Assembly (NCBI RefSeq): GCF_949628215.1
Contig: NC_134276.1
Location: forward strand, 134,292,125-134,356,124
Direction: 5' to 3'
DNA length: 64,000 nucleotides
DNA from: Phalacrocorax aristotelis
Taxonomy: Eukaryota > Chordata > Aves > Suliformes > Phalacrocoracidae
The position numbers and the translations under genes are program-made. Below are positions 13,801-26,653 of this stretch, one piece after another. A model generated the notes under the pieces. That model was not told the origin of the DNA. It made no database searches and saw nothing but the letters and a program-made list of their open reading frames with translations. Position 1 is the stretch's first letter, and each line of letters starts with the position of its first letter.

Positions 13801-14814
13801 TGACCTTACTTGCTACCTCACGTGATCTGTTGCTTGCAGGGAGGCTGGACTGGGGCTGTTGCAGAGACCACTAAGGCATGTCTGGACTTTGGCCTGCTAC
13901 CCCTGGCTTGCTCATCCATATGTGCACCAGTAACACTGTCAAAGGAGACCTTGACAAACCAAGAGTGGCTACAGGGCACTGGGACCCAGGTGCTGTTCTC
14001 CTTGGTCCTGCCAGTGGAGATGAAAGGCTTGGGTAGGAGATCAGCCAACCTATGGGTTAACACCTGATGGCACGGACAGAGCTTTGGCTTTTATGACCAC
14101 TGACCCCCTCTTTGAGGAATAGGGAGTGCTGAGGAGACACAGGATGCCACACAGGGGCAGAGCAGGTGTGCTGATAACAGGCTCCACTGACCTTCCCAGG
14201 CAAGGGAAGGTGATGAATTGGGTCACGGTCCATCCAGAGAGTCCAGTCAGGAGAAGGAGATGGGGTCAGCATGTCAGGACCTGGAGTGCATCCGTGTTCT
14301 AGGAGTTTAGTTGGCTAAGTTAGAGTTTAGGTGGCTGAGTCCAAGTCCAGCTCCTTTGCTGATAAGAGCTGTTGGGAAGAAAGCTAGGAGCAAGGGCCTG
14401 TCCCTCCTTTCCCCTGGGAACTGTTTTTAAGCAGAGGCCTTGCTGCTGGTTCCTGCCTGCGCTCCATCACAGCTATACGTCTATGGCTGATCTTGAACCC
14501 GCACCGTCTGGACCTTGACCCAGACTCACTGGTTCAGGTTCTTGGCTGACCTTGGATCTGTCTCATCAGTATGGACTTGCTGGGGGAATCGCTGGGCTGC
14601 ATGTGACCCGCTGTCTTTGGACCTCACCATGACCTGGACGTGCCGTTCTGCATGCTGGCTCCTTCTTGGTGGGGCCACTGCTTGCACCAGCCCTGTTTAT
14701 TGCGTTCTGCTCCTGACTAGCCTTCCGTGGTGGAGCAGCTAGCCCTCACTGCTGTCTGACTCAGAGGCAGTACTGCTGACAGGCTGCAATGTAGGTCCAA
14801 GGCCCACCCAGAGG
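13801..14814. repeat. GC-rich unclassified repeat block leading into a CR1 fragment
   Basis: GC-rich DNA with recurrent gacc/tgacctt words (for example ggaccttgacc, cttggctgacc). Its last part, 14685-14814, occurs a second time at 17897-18029, each time joined to CR1 sequence, which shows that it is a dispersed or duplicated element. Family unknown; frames inside overlap on both strands and carry no conserved domain. Confidence 0.4.
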
Positions 14815-14870
14815 TGAGTGAGATGCATAGCAAGATTACAGCCCTGAACTTGAGGAAAGCAGGCTTTGGC
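14685..14870 (+). repeat. Direct repeat, copy A (second copy 17897-18069)
   Basis: Begins caccagccctgtttattgcg and ends gaaagcaggctttggc. Copy B starts and ends with the same words with scattered substitutions and small deletions. The last ~55 bp of both copies is CR1-like (cttgaggaaagcaggctttgg against the usual CR1 cttcaggagagcagactttgg). The copies are about 3.2 kb apart in the same orientation. Confidence 0.8.
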
Positions 14871-15022
14871 AGTGGTCACAGCACCAAGCCTGTCAGAGTC
14901 CAAGGAGCATCTAGACGATGCTCACAGTTGTATGGTTTAGTTTTAGGTAGTCCTGCGAGGAGCAGGGAGTTGGACTTGAAGATCGTTATGGGTCCCTTCC
15001 AACTTGAGATATTCCATGTTTC
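14815..15022 (+). mobile_element. CR1 LINE fragment with 3' end
   Basis: After the CR1-like word near 14850 the copy jumps to a CR1 3' terminus (gagcatctagacgatgctc ... ggagttggacttgaagatcg ... cccttccaacttgagatatt). The middle of the LINE is missing, so this is an internally deleted copy. Confidence 0.75.
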
Positions 15023-15044
15023 TTAGGCTATCAAACCTAATGGG

Positions 15045-15440
15045 ATGTATCCCTGAGAAGTGGGGGAGCTGGCCAGTGTCATTGAAGGCAACTTGCAGTC
15101 AGGAGGACTGGTTTTGGCAGGTTTGAGGAAGGTGATCCTTCCCTTAGCACTCGGACCACACCTGGAGTGCTTTGTGCAGTTCTGGGCTTCCCAGACAAGA
15201 GGCACAATGGACACAAATTGAAATACAGGAAAATCCACCCAAATGTTAGAAAAACTAGTTGTTATTGTGTGCATGGTCGAACACTAGAATAGGTTGCCCA
15301 CAGACATTGCATAGTCTCCATCTGTGGAGAATTTCAAAATCCAATTGGACAAGGGCCTGGGCAACCTGCTGTAGCTGATCTGCTAGAGGCAGAGCAAAGG
15401 GTTGGAATAGATGATAGGCAGATTAGTTCCATGATTAAAG
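15045..15440 (+). mobile_element. Second degraded CR1 3' fragment
   Basis: Carries the CR1 order: cacacctggagtgctttgtgc, gttctgggcttcccaga, gcacaatggacacaaattg, aataggttgcccacagac, and a tail at ttggaatagatgatagg. Strongly diverged and without an open frame. It lies head-to-tail behind the previous fragment. Confidence 0.75.
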
Positions 15441-17896
15441 CTTCAGTTTTAGAAAAGTCTTACATATTTTTGTGCAGTATAGCACGATCAGACTTACACT
15501 GCTTGCAGGTGACATGAGCAAGAAGTCAAACGTATTTCCTTTACTCTGGCAAGTGAGATGACTCTAGAGTTGGTCAAGCTGGAAGACCTCCAGTTTCCTA
15601 GCTGCCAGTTAATAGAAGTTCCATTTTATAGCCACTCTGTCAATTTCTTGCACTATGTTTATGACTCTTGTTTCTGTAACTTTTCCTCTGATATCTGACC
15701 ATAAAAAAGGAAAACATGATTTTGAATGTTACTGTCAAGTTCCCTCAGGGCGATGCACTTTCAAAGGCAATTAAAGGCTGCATTAATGGGGAAAACCAAA
15801 ACAGGCCTGTTGCTAATGGCCTAAACGTAGAAGAAAATGATCCCTTGCATCCCAACAGCATGATGGCTCTCCAGACTGAAATAAACACACTTCACCATAA
15901 ATAAACTGTGAAATACAGCCTGTTTTATTTAAAGGGTGGGGTTTTTATTTTTATATTGCACTTGGCGTTTCCTGACTTAAGAGCTGCAAGCTGTCTTCTG
16001 CCTACCACCTGTTTCTGTTTGTAGTTCTGGCATTTGTATAACCCAGTGGTAGAGACTGTCATCCAGTTTCTAACTCATTTTACATTAAACATAGCAGTCA
16101 GAAGGAACCTAGTTCTGGACAATGTGTTTTGCACCCTGGCGTTTTTAAAAATCTCCTGGGTTTAGTCCTTGAAGAAAATCAAGTGAGTTTGTACCTAGGC
16201 TTCATAGAGGCCAGTTCTTGACCCCACATAAAAGGGTGAAACTCTTTAAAGTATTTTGTTTACCACTGTAATTTAAGCCTGTGCTAAGAAGTAGATTAAT
16301 GTAGTCCACCTTTCTTCTTGGGCCCTTTTCTTCTTTGCAGTTAGTGTCAATGTCTCTGACATCACCGTGCATGAGTTTACTGCTTTTCACTCCACGAGGG
16401 AGCTATGGAAACGGATTTGCTTCTGGCTTTTCATGAAGAACAAACCTGTGGCTGCTGAAGCCTGGTCAGGGTCTTTGTCTCTGCCCTCATCAGCATAGGG
16501 AACCGAGTGCATATGAAGGTATATGATCAGAAACCGCTGAAAGAAATCAGCAATACATGAGTGTAATTTTGAAAACATAATTCTATTCTGAAATAGGTTT
16601 TGTCAAGGCCTCGGAGGCTGAATTTCCATGGTAGTAATAGGAATCTGATATTCCAATCCTACCAGATTTCAATGTGATAAATTTACCCTTCAGCTATATA
16701 TCAAGGTAAGTAGTCCATTCCTTGTGTGGTTCTTCTGGGGCTTGATGATTACAGCAAGTGGTTGACAGTCCTCTGAAGGACATAGGTAGTTACTCCTTAC
16801 TCTTGCTACTCCTTCAGCCCACAAATACTTTGATCCAAGTCCAATATTCTTCCCAATTTTGCTAAAAAGAAAAGAAAAAATAGCCATTTTAAAGCAGAGG
16901 ATATAAAATGAATAGGCCTCATGGTGCAGGTTTCACCTGTCAGTTGACACTCACTTAGTTGGGACACTCACAGAGTTAGTTGGAAATAATAAATACTCAG
17001 TTTCTTCTTTTGGCTAATGGGATTAAATCCAACAGCTCCCATGACCACTGCTCACAAAGATTTGTTTGGGAGACCTAGACAAGACTGTTCAATTCAAACC
17101 GCAGATTTGACACAAATTTTCAAACAATACCAGGCTAAATAATTTAAATTGTGAATTCTAAAAGTTACTGTTAAGCCCTGTCTCCTAGTTGGCATCTCTG
17201 TGCATGGGTACTGCAATATAGCAGTGGGTCTTTCACTGGTAAGTGTTGTATGTCTTGCTTCTTACTCCACTGTTTGTTCTTCCTAATGAAGAGCTAGAAT
17301 TCATAATTTTTTGCTATGAGCGAGAATAAAAACAGAGAGTGATATCCCATTTTTAGCTGGCTCTGTAAGGCTCTACTCCAAAGTATTCACAGGTATAGGT
17401 AAAGACAGCATTAGCTGATGATAAGACCTAGACAACCTCAGTGATCAGCTCTTCTATTATTCCTTTGCAGACCCCAAAACTTTCTTACAGAAACCAGGAA
17501 GTCTAAACTGCATCATAGTAAATGATAAGGAAGAAGATGGAGTCATTTGTTGCAACAAGGTGCCTGAGCCATCCCCAGTTTTAAGATATATTCTCTGGGG
17601 CCTTTATACATTCATGTTATCACTAAGTCTGGAAATGCTACTTCAGTGAGTTTTTTTCCCCATGCATGTGACAAATTCTCTTTGCTGTTCTAGAATTTTC
17701 CTCAGTCTTAGCTAATCCTGAATCAGGATGTTTCTTGGAAATATTTCTATGTTGGTTCTCACCCCATCTTCCCTGAATTATTTTAGTATGGAATGCTGTG
17801 GAGTCCTTAAGAACAGTTTTCAATATGGTAAAAGTTAACTTTCTATATGCTGTCTTCAGTTTCTCCACAAATTTCTGAATTATGTCTGGTAACGTT
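15441..17896. other. Intergenic spacer, no gene seen
   Basis: No frame above 76 codons and no coding motif on either strand. No familiar repeat until the duplicated block at 17897. Confidence 0.6.
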
Positions 17897-18069
17897 CACC
17901 AGCCCTGTTTATTGCGTTCCGCTCCTGACTAGCCTTCCATGGTGGAGCAGCTAGCCCTCACTGCTGTCTGACACAGAGGCAGTACTGCTGACAAGGCTGC
18001 AATGTAGGTCCAAGGTCCACCCAGAGGTGAGACGTGTAGCAAGATTACTTGAGGAAAGCAGGCTTTGGC
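17897..18069 (+). repeat. Direct repeat, copy B (first copy 14685-14870)
   Basis: Same start and end words as copy A. Here the CR1 part continues without interruption into the reverse-transcriptase region, whereas copy A jumps to the 3' end. The two therefore share one ancestral junction between an unknown 5' segment and CR1. Confidence 0.8.
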
Positions 18070-19255
18070 TTGTTGAGGGAGTCTGGTAGGCAGTATCCCA
18101 TGGGACTCGCCCTGGAGGGCAAAGGGGTCCAGGAGAGTTAGGCAGACTTCAAATACAACTTCCTCAAAGAACAGGAAGGGTTCATCTGATGTGTGGGAGG
18201 GCTACCAGGCCTGGCAGAAGGCCAGCATGGATGAACAGAGAACTCCTGACTGAATTTGACCATGCAGAGGCAGTGCACAGAAGGCCGAAGTGGGGCTGGT
18301 CTGCTCTGGAGGAATGCAGCCATTGCCCCAGTATGGTGGGGTGGCATCTGGAAAGCCCAAATCGCATCTGGAGTTGAAACTAGTGAGGAACGTGGAAGGC
18401 ACCACGAAGGCCTTCTATGAATATGTTGGCAGTAGACGGGAGCCTAAGAAAAAGTGGACAGTCTGCCAAATAGAGCAGGGGAGCTGATGACAAAGGACAT
18501 ACACAGTGCCTTCCTTGCCTTGGCATTTAATTGTGTAAGGTCTGCTTTTAGGCCTTGGATCTCTGAGCTTAGTGGCAAAATCTGGCAATGATGCGGAGTA
18601 TCACCCACAGCAGAGTAAGACTTCATTGGCAACCAAAAGGCAAGCTGGACATACACAAGTCCATGGGTCTACCTGAAATGCTTCCAAAGGTGCTGAGGGA
18701 GCTGACCAAAGTCACTGCAAAGCTGCTCTCATCTTTGAGCAGTCATAGTGAGCAGGGGAGGCGCCTGATGAGCTGAAGAGGCATATGGCACACACACCCC
18801 CCACCCTGGCCATCTCTCTGAAAGAGGCCCTAGAGAACTACAGGTTTCTCAGCCTGATCTCTGGCCCTGGGAAGATCACAGAGCAAATCCTCACAAAAAC
18901 TACTTCCAGTTGTATGAAGGACGAAAAACTGATTCGGAAAAGATAGCATAGATTTACCAAGGGCAAAGTATGCCCAACCAGTCTGATAGCTTTCTACAGT
19001 GAGACAAGTATTCACTTGAATGAGTGGAGAGCAGTGAGTGTTCACCTGAACTTAAGGTTTAACCCACAATTTCCTGTAGTCACCTTGTAGCCAGATGGTT
19101 GAGGTATGGTTTGGATAAGTGGAAGATAAGGTGGGTGAATAACTGGCTGGACTACAGGCCTTAAAGGGTTGTGATCAGCTCTTCATACTAACTGGCAGCA
19201 AGTTTACTATTTGTGTTTCTTGGGGACTGATACTGGGGCTAATACCGTTTAGCCC
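18030..19255 (+). mobile_element. Old CR1 LINE fragment (endonuclease end to mid reverse transcriptase)
   Basis: Recognisable CR1 landmarks in order: tcccatgggactcgccctgg, gtccaggagagttagg, gccagcatggatgaacag, the reverse-transcriptase lead-in near 18655-18720, and ttggggactgatactggggct near 19220 (equivalent of the RT GSVLGP motif). Many stops and frameshifts. The copy stops where the minisatellite begins, so its 3' half is missing. Confidence 0.8.
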
Positions 19256-19258
19256 TTC

Positions 19259-20870
19259 TTGTTTTTTGAAAGACCACAGGTCAAGCGATACGGTCATGCC
19301 CTGCCACAGGCTCCTTCTGCTCTCCTCTCAACCTGCCTCAAACGCCTCTGCATTGGTCTCTCTCACTCAGAGACATACTCTGCATGCTTTCAGAGGCTGT
19401 TTGAGGCTATCTGCTTTGTCTTCACTGCCCTAAGCGTATCCTGCAACAGTTGGGTTGCTCTAGTCTGTCTCCTACTTTTGTGGCCCTCCAGTTTTACTGT
19501 GTGTTCTCCTTGGAGTCTTTTAACGTCTCTGCTTCTGTCTTGGTCTCTGTGAGGTTACTCTCTGCCCTCTCAGCATTCTTTCAGTCTTCCTGTTATGTTT
19601 TTTCACCTCCCCACAGCTACTGTATGCTCTCTGGGTTTCTTTCTTGTCTACTTTTTTCCACCTTTCTGAAGCTTGTCTTTGTTATTCTTCACATTTGCAG
19701 GCTTTATGCTATCTTCTTACCTTCTCTGAGACTACTCTGTCTTCTCTGAGGTTCTTTCAGGCTCTGTTCTAGTCTCTCAGGCTCTGCAAGGCTTCTCTGT
19801 TCTCTCTCAACCTCTCCGCTTCTTCCCTAGCCTCTCCAAAGCTGCTATGGCTGCCTTTCAGGTTTTCAGTCTGTTCCTTCCTCTCACTTTGGAGCACTTT
19901 CAGTCTTTCTGCTGGTTTCCCCCCTCACACTTTTCTGAAGTTAAACTGGGTTTTCTGGGGCTGTTTCAGTCTCTCTTCAACATTTGCAGCATCTCAGCTA
20001 CTCTTCTTTCACCTGGGACTTTTTCAACCCTCCTGCTTGTTTCTTCCCTTCTCCAAGGCTATTCTCTGTTGCTCTTGTAGCCTCTCTCCTTTCTTAGCAG
20101 CTGCAGGCAGTCTCTCCTAGTGCTCTTTCAGAATCTCTCCTACCTTGTTATTGTCAAGGTCTTTGGTGTGTTCACCATGGTTCTTTCAGGCTTTCTACTG
20201 GTTTCTTTGCCTCTTTGATGCTACTCTGTCTTCTCTTTTACAGATTTTGGCTCATTTTCCCTTCTTTGATGCTATTCTTTGGGGCACTTTCAAGCTTTCT
20301 GCTTTTTTTTTTTTTTTTTTGGTCTTCACTGAGGCCACCCTTGGTATTACTAGGTATTCCTTTAATATCTCTGATACTTCCTTGTTATCGCTGAGCCTCT
20401 TTGGTATTTTCTGGGGGGTACTTTGCCCTGTCTAGTTCTTTCCTGGTCTTTTTCACTCTGCTACATTTTGTTTCCTTGGGCACTTACAGGCTTTCTTCCC
20501 TTCCTTGAGGCTACTTTATGTTCTCTGAATCTCTTTCAGACTCTCTGTTGCTTTGTTGGCTTCTGCTTGGCTCCACTATTTCATCTGGGGATCTTTCAGA
20601 CCATCTTTTACTTTCCTGGCATTTGGAGGGCTATTCTGCGATCTTTCTCTGTCTCAGTGTTTAATCAATTTTCGTGGTTTCTCTGAGATGTCTCAGCATC
20701 ATCTGGATGCCTTTCAAGCTCTCTACTACGCTGTCCTCTCTTTGACTATTCTATATTCTCTGGGACACTTGCAAACTCTTTCCTATGTTACCAGGCTCTC
20801 AAAACCAATTTGCTGTTCTCTGGGGATCTTTCACACCTATTTCTGTTTTATTAGAGTCTTGTTTTGAAGG
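19259..20870 (+). repeat. Pyrimidine-rich degenerate minisatellite, unit about 50-70 bp
   Basis: The words ctttcag/ctttcaa recur every ~50-70 bp (for example near 19895, 19963, 20124, 20185, 20285), each usually followed by gctctctgct-like and gaggctactctg/ttctctgggg-like words. Purines are rare on the + strand, so several overlapping + frames of 77-104 codons stay open. This is a composition effect and not evidence of protein. An uninterrupted T run lies near 20306-20323. Confidence 0.75.
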
Positions 20871-23800
20871 AAGATGAGAGAGGATGGTGGGGGGCGGGTC
20901 TCTTCAGGCACGCAACAGCTTCAGGAGCTCTGGACTTCAACTGCAGTGGAGTTGGAATAGATCTCTGTGAGTCACCTCTTGGAACTTTTTTGTCCCCTTT
21001 TCATTTTGGTGGTAGCTGGAGTTAGGAGAGAAATGAGCTCAAAGAGGCACCTTTTAAAAAATCCTTTATTTTTATATCATCCTAGTAAAAATCTTTTATA
21101 TAAAGGTGAAAGTAGGTATTGCATAGAAGAAACACTGATGCAAACATCACCTGGTGGGAATGGGTATGGTGTTTCTTAGTGTCTAATATCTACTGCACAA
21201 CAGATGGCTAGCCCCTAGGCAAACATCTCCAGGTTTCCCCATGCCAGCTACAGGATGAAGCTGCTCTACTCTACAGAAAGCAGTTACATCAGAATTATGT
21301 GTGCCCTATTCCATGCTGCTCCCAAGAACCATCTGCTGGGAAAACACCCTTTTCCTCTGTGCCATTTCTACGCCTGAACCAATACATTGCCCAAGAAAGG
21401 CCATGAGGATCAGTTTGGCTGCCCTTTGCTTGCACCCTTTCTGTGTGTAAGTTTGTATTTCATGCATACAAATGGGGGGTGGACACAGGATAGGAAAGTT
21501 GGCCTAACATTACCATAGTCCGGGAACACTGTGCGTGACAATTAAAAGGCATCCTCTGTCATCTGTTTTTATCATCTCACATGCTACTTAGCTATGGGCA
21601 CTTCTTTTGAGTGCCTTCCACCTGGGCTTCTTATAACTAACAGCCTTGGTACCACCAGGAGGGAACAGAATTCACTGCTATCACTTCAACAGCTTTCAAG
21701 TAGAGGTTCTTCAAGCAGTTCTATTATGTCTCTGCTTAAGTTCTGCTGCAGCTTCCAAGCATGAAGCACAGTGAGACAGCAGGTATGCTACAGACTGAAG
21801 GGACACTCAGAGAAACAGCACTTTCATACACTTAACTGTGCTTTCATGAATTAGAGATAGAGAGGTATGCATTTATTCTAATCAGTATTTGTGTATATTA
21901 AAGATACTTTTACTTAGTATCAGTTTTTATTTAAAAACATGCTAAAAACTTATACTTAAATAATCAGAGTGACATTTGGGGAAAACACACAGCCACGCAC
22001 CAGCATAAGCAAAAAAAGTGCATACATACATGAGCCAAAGCTCCTTTTGACCAGTCTACAGGAAAGTTAGTGCCTTTTCTGACAAACTGACTGATGCAGC
22101 CTCACACTTTCCAGGGTTGTTTTTTGTTGCCTGGAAAATGCCATTATTTTTCTGCTCCTTTCAGGATGCCTGTCATCACCTCCTACATCAGAAAGTCAGC
22201 TAAAGACACAAATCAGCCCTGCTTTTAACCCCCTTCCTGTAGGTGGCTTCATAGAGATGAATACATGAAGTTTGTGTAACTATGCCACTTAATACTGTGC
22301 TTAAAATGCCAAAAGTAGTCATTAAAAAAAAAAGATTTCAGGATCTATGCTGCTAGATCGTGAAATGGAATGAAGCATTCTAGAAAATAAGTTTGTCTAG
22401 AAAAATACAATGGAAGGCAAAGTAGCTGAGTTTGCAACTACACATTTGATCTTCGAATTACACATAAACATTTTTTATTTCCTTATTACTTTCACTAATA
22501 TATTTTACCCTTTTTTTTGTAAAAAAAACTGACTGCAGATTAAAATTTAAGATGTGGCAGGTACCACTGTGCGACCCAGAAGGACAGAGATGATGCTCCT
22601 GCTCAGCCCTGCACCTCACTCTTTTTCAATGCCAGAGAAAGCTAGAGAAAGCTAAGTGCCTCAGCCCAAAGGGAGAATGTAGTGGAGCCATCAGATGAAA
22701 ATCATCCTGTCTTTTCTTGCAAAAATGGGAATGCATCTTAGCAACCTTGGATACAGTCTTACATGTAGCAGCAAGTACACTGGGCATCAGAGCCCCTTCT
22801 TCAACATGGAACATCCATCTCCAGTGGCCTTAGATGCTCCTGGTCCCAATTTTTGTTAGAAATGGAAGTAAAACTGGATTCAGTTTCTGTGCTTTCCCTC
22901 TGCTTCTTCAAGGCAATCCAAGTGAAATAGCTGAACCCATATGGCATTGTCTGCTTCAGTGGGAAACAAGAGCCCTGTGAAACTTTGAGCATTGTGCTTA
23001 TATGGGCAAGGGCCATGCTCTAAGAATGGTAACCTCCTTCTTCACTGCAACACCCAAATTCATGTCCATCTCCCACACATTCACACTCCTTCCTGTCACA
23101 CTGATTTCACAAGGAACTCAAAAAAGTGACACATAGGCCACACAAACCACTACTGCTGCCAGATGTACAGATGCATGCAGGACCTACTAGGAAGATTAAC
23201 ATGGGACTAAAAACTATTGCTGCCATATGCCAGCTGTACAGATGCATGCAGGACCTACTAGGAAGATAAACAGGGGACTAAAAATTCCCAGATATGAAGT
23301 AGCTCCACAGCTATTTCAGCCCACAAAGAAAAGATAGGCTGAATGATACAATTAAAATTATATCTTTTAAGAGTTTAAAGTATAAATATTCAGAGTGGAC
23401 ATTAAGAGAAACTTGTTTACCAGAGCAGTAGTTTGACATGGTATGGCTCTGAAAGGCACAAAATCTCCATCCTCAGCAGTTTCTGAAACTCAGCCCAATA
23501 ATGTCACAGTAAACCCCTTCATATGTAGATGACAGCACCCATTTGTGAGTGACATTGGATGAGGTAACCTCTGAAGGTCACTTCTGACTGCTGCTAATAC
23601 AAAATGCAGTGTTTCTTTCAGAGCTGTGTTGAGCCCTGACTGGAGTCAAATCAGAACATCCTCCAATGCCTGAGCCTTTTCTTCTTCCTTCACAAAACAG
23701 CAAAAACCTGGAACAAAGGGTAAATGGGGGCTGCTTGCAATGAAGCAGCATTCAAACTAGAGAAGCATACGCTCAAGTTTTCTAACAGGAATGTTGGTAA

Positions 23801-25102
23801 AAATACGCTTTGCAGTGAAATCTGAACTACCCCACTGGATGGACTTGGCAATCTATCAGCAAGAACCAATCCTATACTGAGAGTGTGACAACACATACTC
23901 TCTCTGAGTGCTGTTTTGGAAATCGCCCCTTTCCTGCATCATCTGGTCACCTTTAATCAAACCACCTTTTCCAGCTCAGGAAGACAGCTGTCATCTGCCT
24001 GAGGAAACCCCTTCAAGGAAGGGCATGGCATGACAATGTTGCCATCAAATTGCCATCCCCTTCCCTCATAGGCAGAAGCATGCCATGCTTTGGGCAAACT
24101 TTTTGAAGCAGACAACACAATCTGCTGCCAACTGGCCAGTAGGTCAGACTGAAATCTCTCTCCTTCGTGCCAGGGAGCAGTAACTTGCTTAGTCAGTACT
24201 TTTAGCTTTCAAAGTAGCATGACATCAAAGCAGCCAGACACTGCTTTGGCTGAGTAAAGGCATTGGAACTTTGCCTCATAGGAGTAGGAAAGTCACCACC
24301 ATCTGGTCCAATGGGAAGGCATTGTATTCCATCTGAGTAAAGAGCCTCTGATTTGAAAGGAACCACCTTGGTTACAGTATCAAGGCCCTGATAAAGGTAG
24401 ATGATGCCTCCCCATGGACTTGAGAAAAGTTATGTCTTTATTTGCCCTCACCAACTGTCAACTTTGAAAAACATGTCCTCTGAAGATTGCACAGTGGTTC
24501 CCAAATTAATGTACAATAAATGTGTAAAACCATAAACAGTAAGAAGTTATAAGTCAGGCAACTAAATTTTAAGCTATATCCATCATAATAATAATCATCA
24601 TCATTAACATAATAAAAAAGTATACACCATAAGGTACAAGAAGCTGCAAAGCAGAGCAGCTCCGATTCCTAGGACTCTCAAGAGTGGCTTTTCGGAGTCT
24701 TCCAGTAAACTGGACATGAGGGTTGAAAACTTAATGGAAGACTTTGAAGAATTATCCCTGGAAGTTGAACACACATAATTTTTGCACATATAGCATGTAT
24801 TAGTAGAGCAAAACATTTTCTTAAGTTAAGAAACATTCTTAGAGCAGATCTATGATTTCGTGTAGAAAATCCATTTGTTTGGGGGGTTGCCCCCCTCTTT
24901 GGCAAATAAATGGCAAATGTGAAACAGATTAAAAAATGAGTCAACAATTTGTGATAATAACTGGACAAGTAACAACAATGTAGATCGGTCAATGGGACAG
25001 ATTCCCTCAGCAGGGCTAGGCTTGATACTCTTTGCGGTCATTCCTTTTGTTGATTTTTATGATGAGACAGAGAAGAGTTGATGTGATAATGTTTCAGAGG
25101 CT
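20871..25102 (-). other. Probable long 3' UTR of TSPAN9 and flanking DNA
   Basis: Lies directly downstream of the TSPAN9 stop on the - strand and contains no CR1. Minus-strand AATAAA-type signals occur near 24437 and 21063. The more distal one would give a ~4-kb 3' UTR, comparable to the long UTR of mammalian TSPAN9. Contains a tandem duplication of ~65 bp at 23152-23290. The UTR assignment is inference from position only. Confidence 0.4.
23152..23290. repeat. Two-copy tandem duplication, about 65 bp
   Basis: Both halves carry gtacagatgcatgcaggacc and ctactaggaagat and end gggactaaaaa. They differ by a few substitutions and a small insertion. Confidence 0.85.
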
Positions 25103-25174
25103 TTAGGCATCATATTTTTTGCCAGTCCTGTGAATCTGCTGGAAGAGTGTCATGGAGAAGGCCATGCCAAGAAT
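25103..25174 (-). CDS. TSPAN9: TSPAN9 last coding exon
   Basis: On the - strand, acceptor ttttccttcag is followed by codons for ILGMAFSMTLFQQIHRTGKK, then YDA and TAA (25105-25103). This is the end of the fourth transmembrane helix and the short cytoplasmic tail of TSPAN9. The tail matches mammalian TSPAN9 almost residue for residue. Confidence 0.96.
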   Translation of the reverse strand: MLGMAFSMTLFQQIHRTGKKYDA

Positions 25175-25874
25175 CTGAAGGAAAACAAACAATAAGAGCT
25201 TCAGTATAGGGAGGCTGCCAAAACTACACTGCTGACCTGTGTTCATGTTCCAGCTGTAGTTTTAAAAATCATTCTACACTAGCCATATTTCTCCAGCTTC
25301 AACACTGATCAGTAAATTTGGATGTATGTTGTTCAGGCACACAGCAATGCCTAGAGATGTGCCTGTCATAGCATAGATGGGGGCAAAAAGCTCTCAGGGC
25401 TCTTTGTCATACATGCAACAATTTTTCAGAATCAATACATATGAGCCACTGTTCCTTTTTACGCAACAACTTGTGCTTGTTTAGCCAGATAACTGTGACT
25501 GAAAACATCAGATTCAGGTATTCTCCCCCAAAAGTACAGCAGTGATACAGGAACCCCGAAACCGTAACAGATTATGATGATACTTCTGCATTTCTTTTTT
25601 AAAACACGTTCACCTACTCAGTTCAGTGGCCATGATTTGACTCATTTTGGCAATTTCTAGGACTTGCTTACGAAATTAAAAAAAAACTAGTTCCTTAAGG
25701 GACAGCGTAACAAATGGCTAAACATGGGAACTCCAAAGTGGTGCTCTGAACTCAAAACACAAGTAAGCAAAACCCCACTGTATCATGTCTTATTTGCGGG
25801 ACGGTCTGCTGACCTGCCTCCTTTCTGAGTAGATGACCTTAAATGAACTCATAAAACAAATCTAACATTTTAAA

Positions 25875-26552
25875 ATCATAGAATCATAGAATCGTTAAGG
25901 TCAGAAAAGACCCTTAAGATCATCGAGTCCAACTGCTAACCTATCACTGCCAAGTCCACCACTAAACCATATCCTCAAGCATCACATCTACCCTTCTTTT
26001 AAATACCTCCAGGGATGAAGACTCCACCACCTCCCTGCGCAGCCTGTTCCAATGCTTGACAACCCTTTCAGTGAAGAAGTTTTTCCTAATATCCAACCTA
26101 AACTTCCCCTGGCGCAGCTTGAGGCCATTTCCTCTCGTCCTATCGCTTGTTACTAGGGAGAAGAGACCAACCCCTGCCTCGCTACAACCCCCTTTCAGGC
26201 AGTTGTAGAGAGCGATACGGTCTCCCCTCAGCCTCCTCTTCTCCAGACTAAACTACCCCAGTTCCCTCAGCCACTCCTCATAAGACTTGTTCTCTAGGCC
26301 CTTCACCAACTTTGTTGCCCTTCTCTGGACACAGTCCAGCACCTCAATGTCCTTCTTGTAGTGAGGGGACCAAAACTGACACAGTACTTGAGGTGTGGCC
26401 TCACCAGTGCTGAGTACAGGGGTACTATCACCTCCCTGCTCCTGCTGGCCACACTGTTCCTGATAAAAGCCAGGATGCTGTTGGCCGCCTTGGCCGCCTG
26501 AGCACACTGCCGGCTCATGTTCAGGTGGCTGTCAACCAACACCCCCAGATCA
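25875..26552 (-). mobile_element. CR1 LINE, 5'-truncated, 3' end at the left
   Basis: Read on the + strand it starts with the inverted CR1 tail (atcatagaatcatagaatcg), then the classic avian CR1 3' UTR and the C-terminal end of ORF2. The matching - strand frames are short and stop-interrupted. It sits in the last TSPAN9 intron, about 100 bp from exon 26654-26737. Confidence 0.92.
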
Positions 26553-26653
26553 TGATCAAACTCAAAGTGGTTGAGCACCACTTTTCACACAGCAGAATCA
26601 AGAAAGCTAACAGCAAATCAAAGCCATGTTGACAAACACCATACCAGTATTAC

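Noticed and set aside
19450..20867. Series of + frames up to 104 codons rich in Leu, Phe and Ser, resembling membrane proteins
   Set aside because: They arise from the pyrimidine-rich minisatellite, which lacks stop codons on the + strand.
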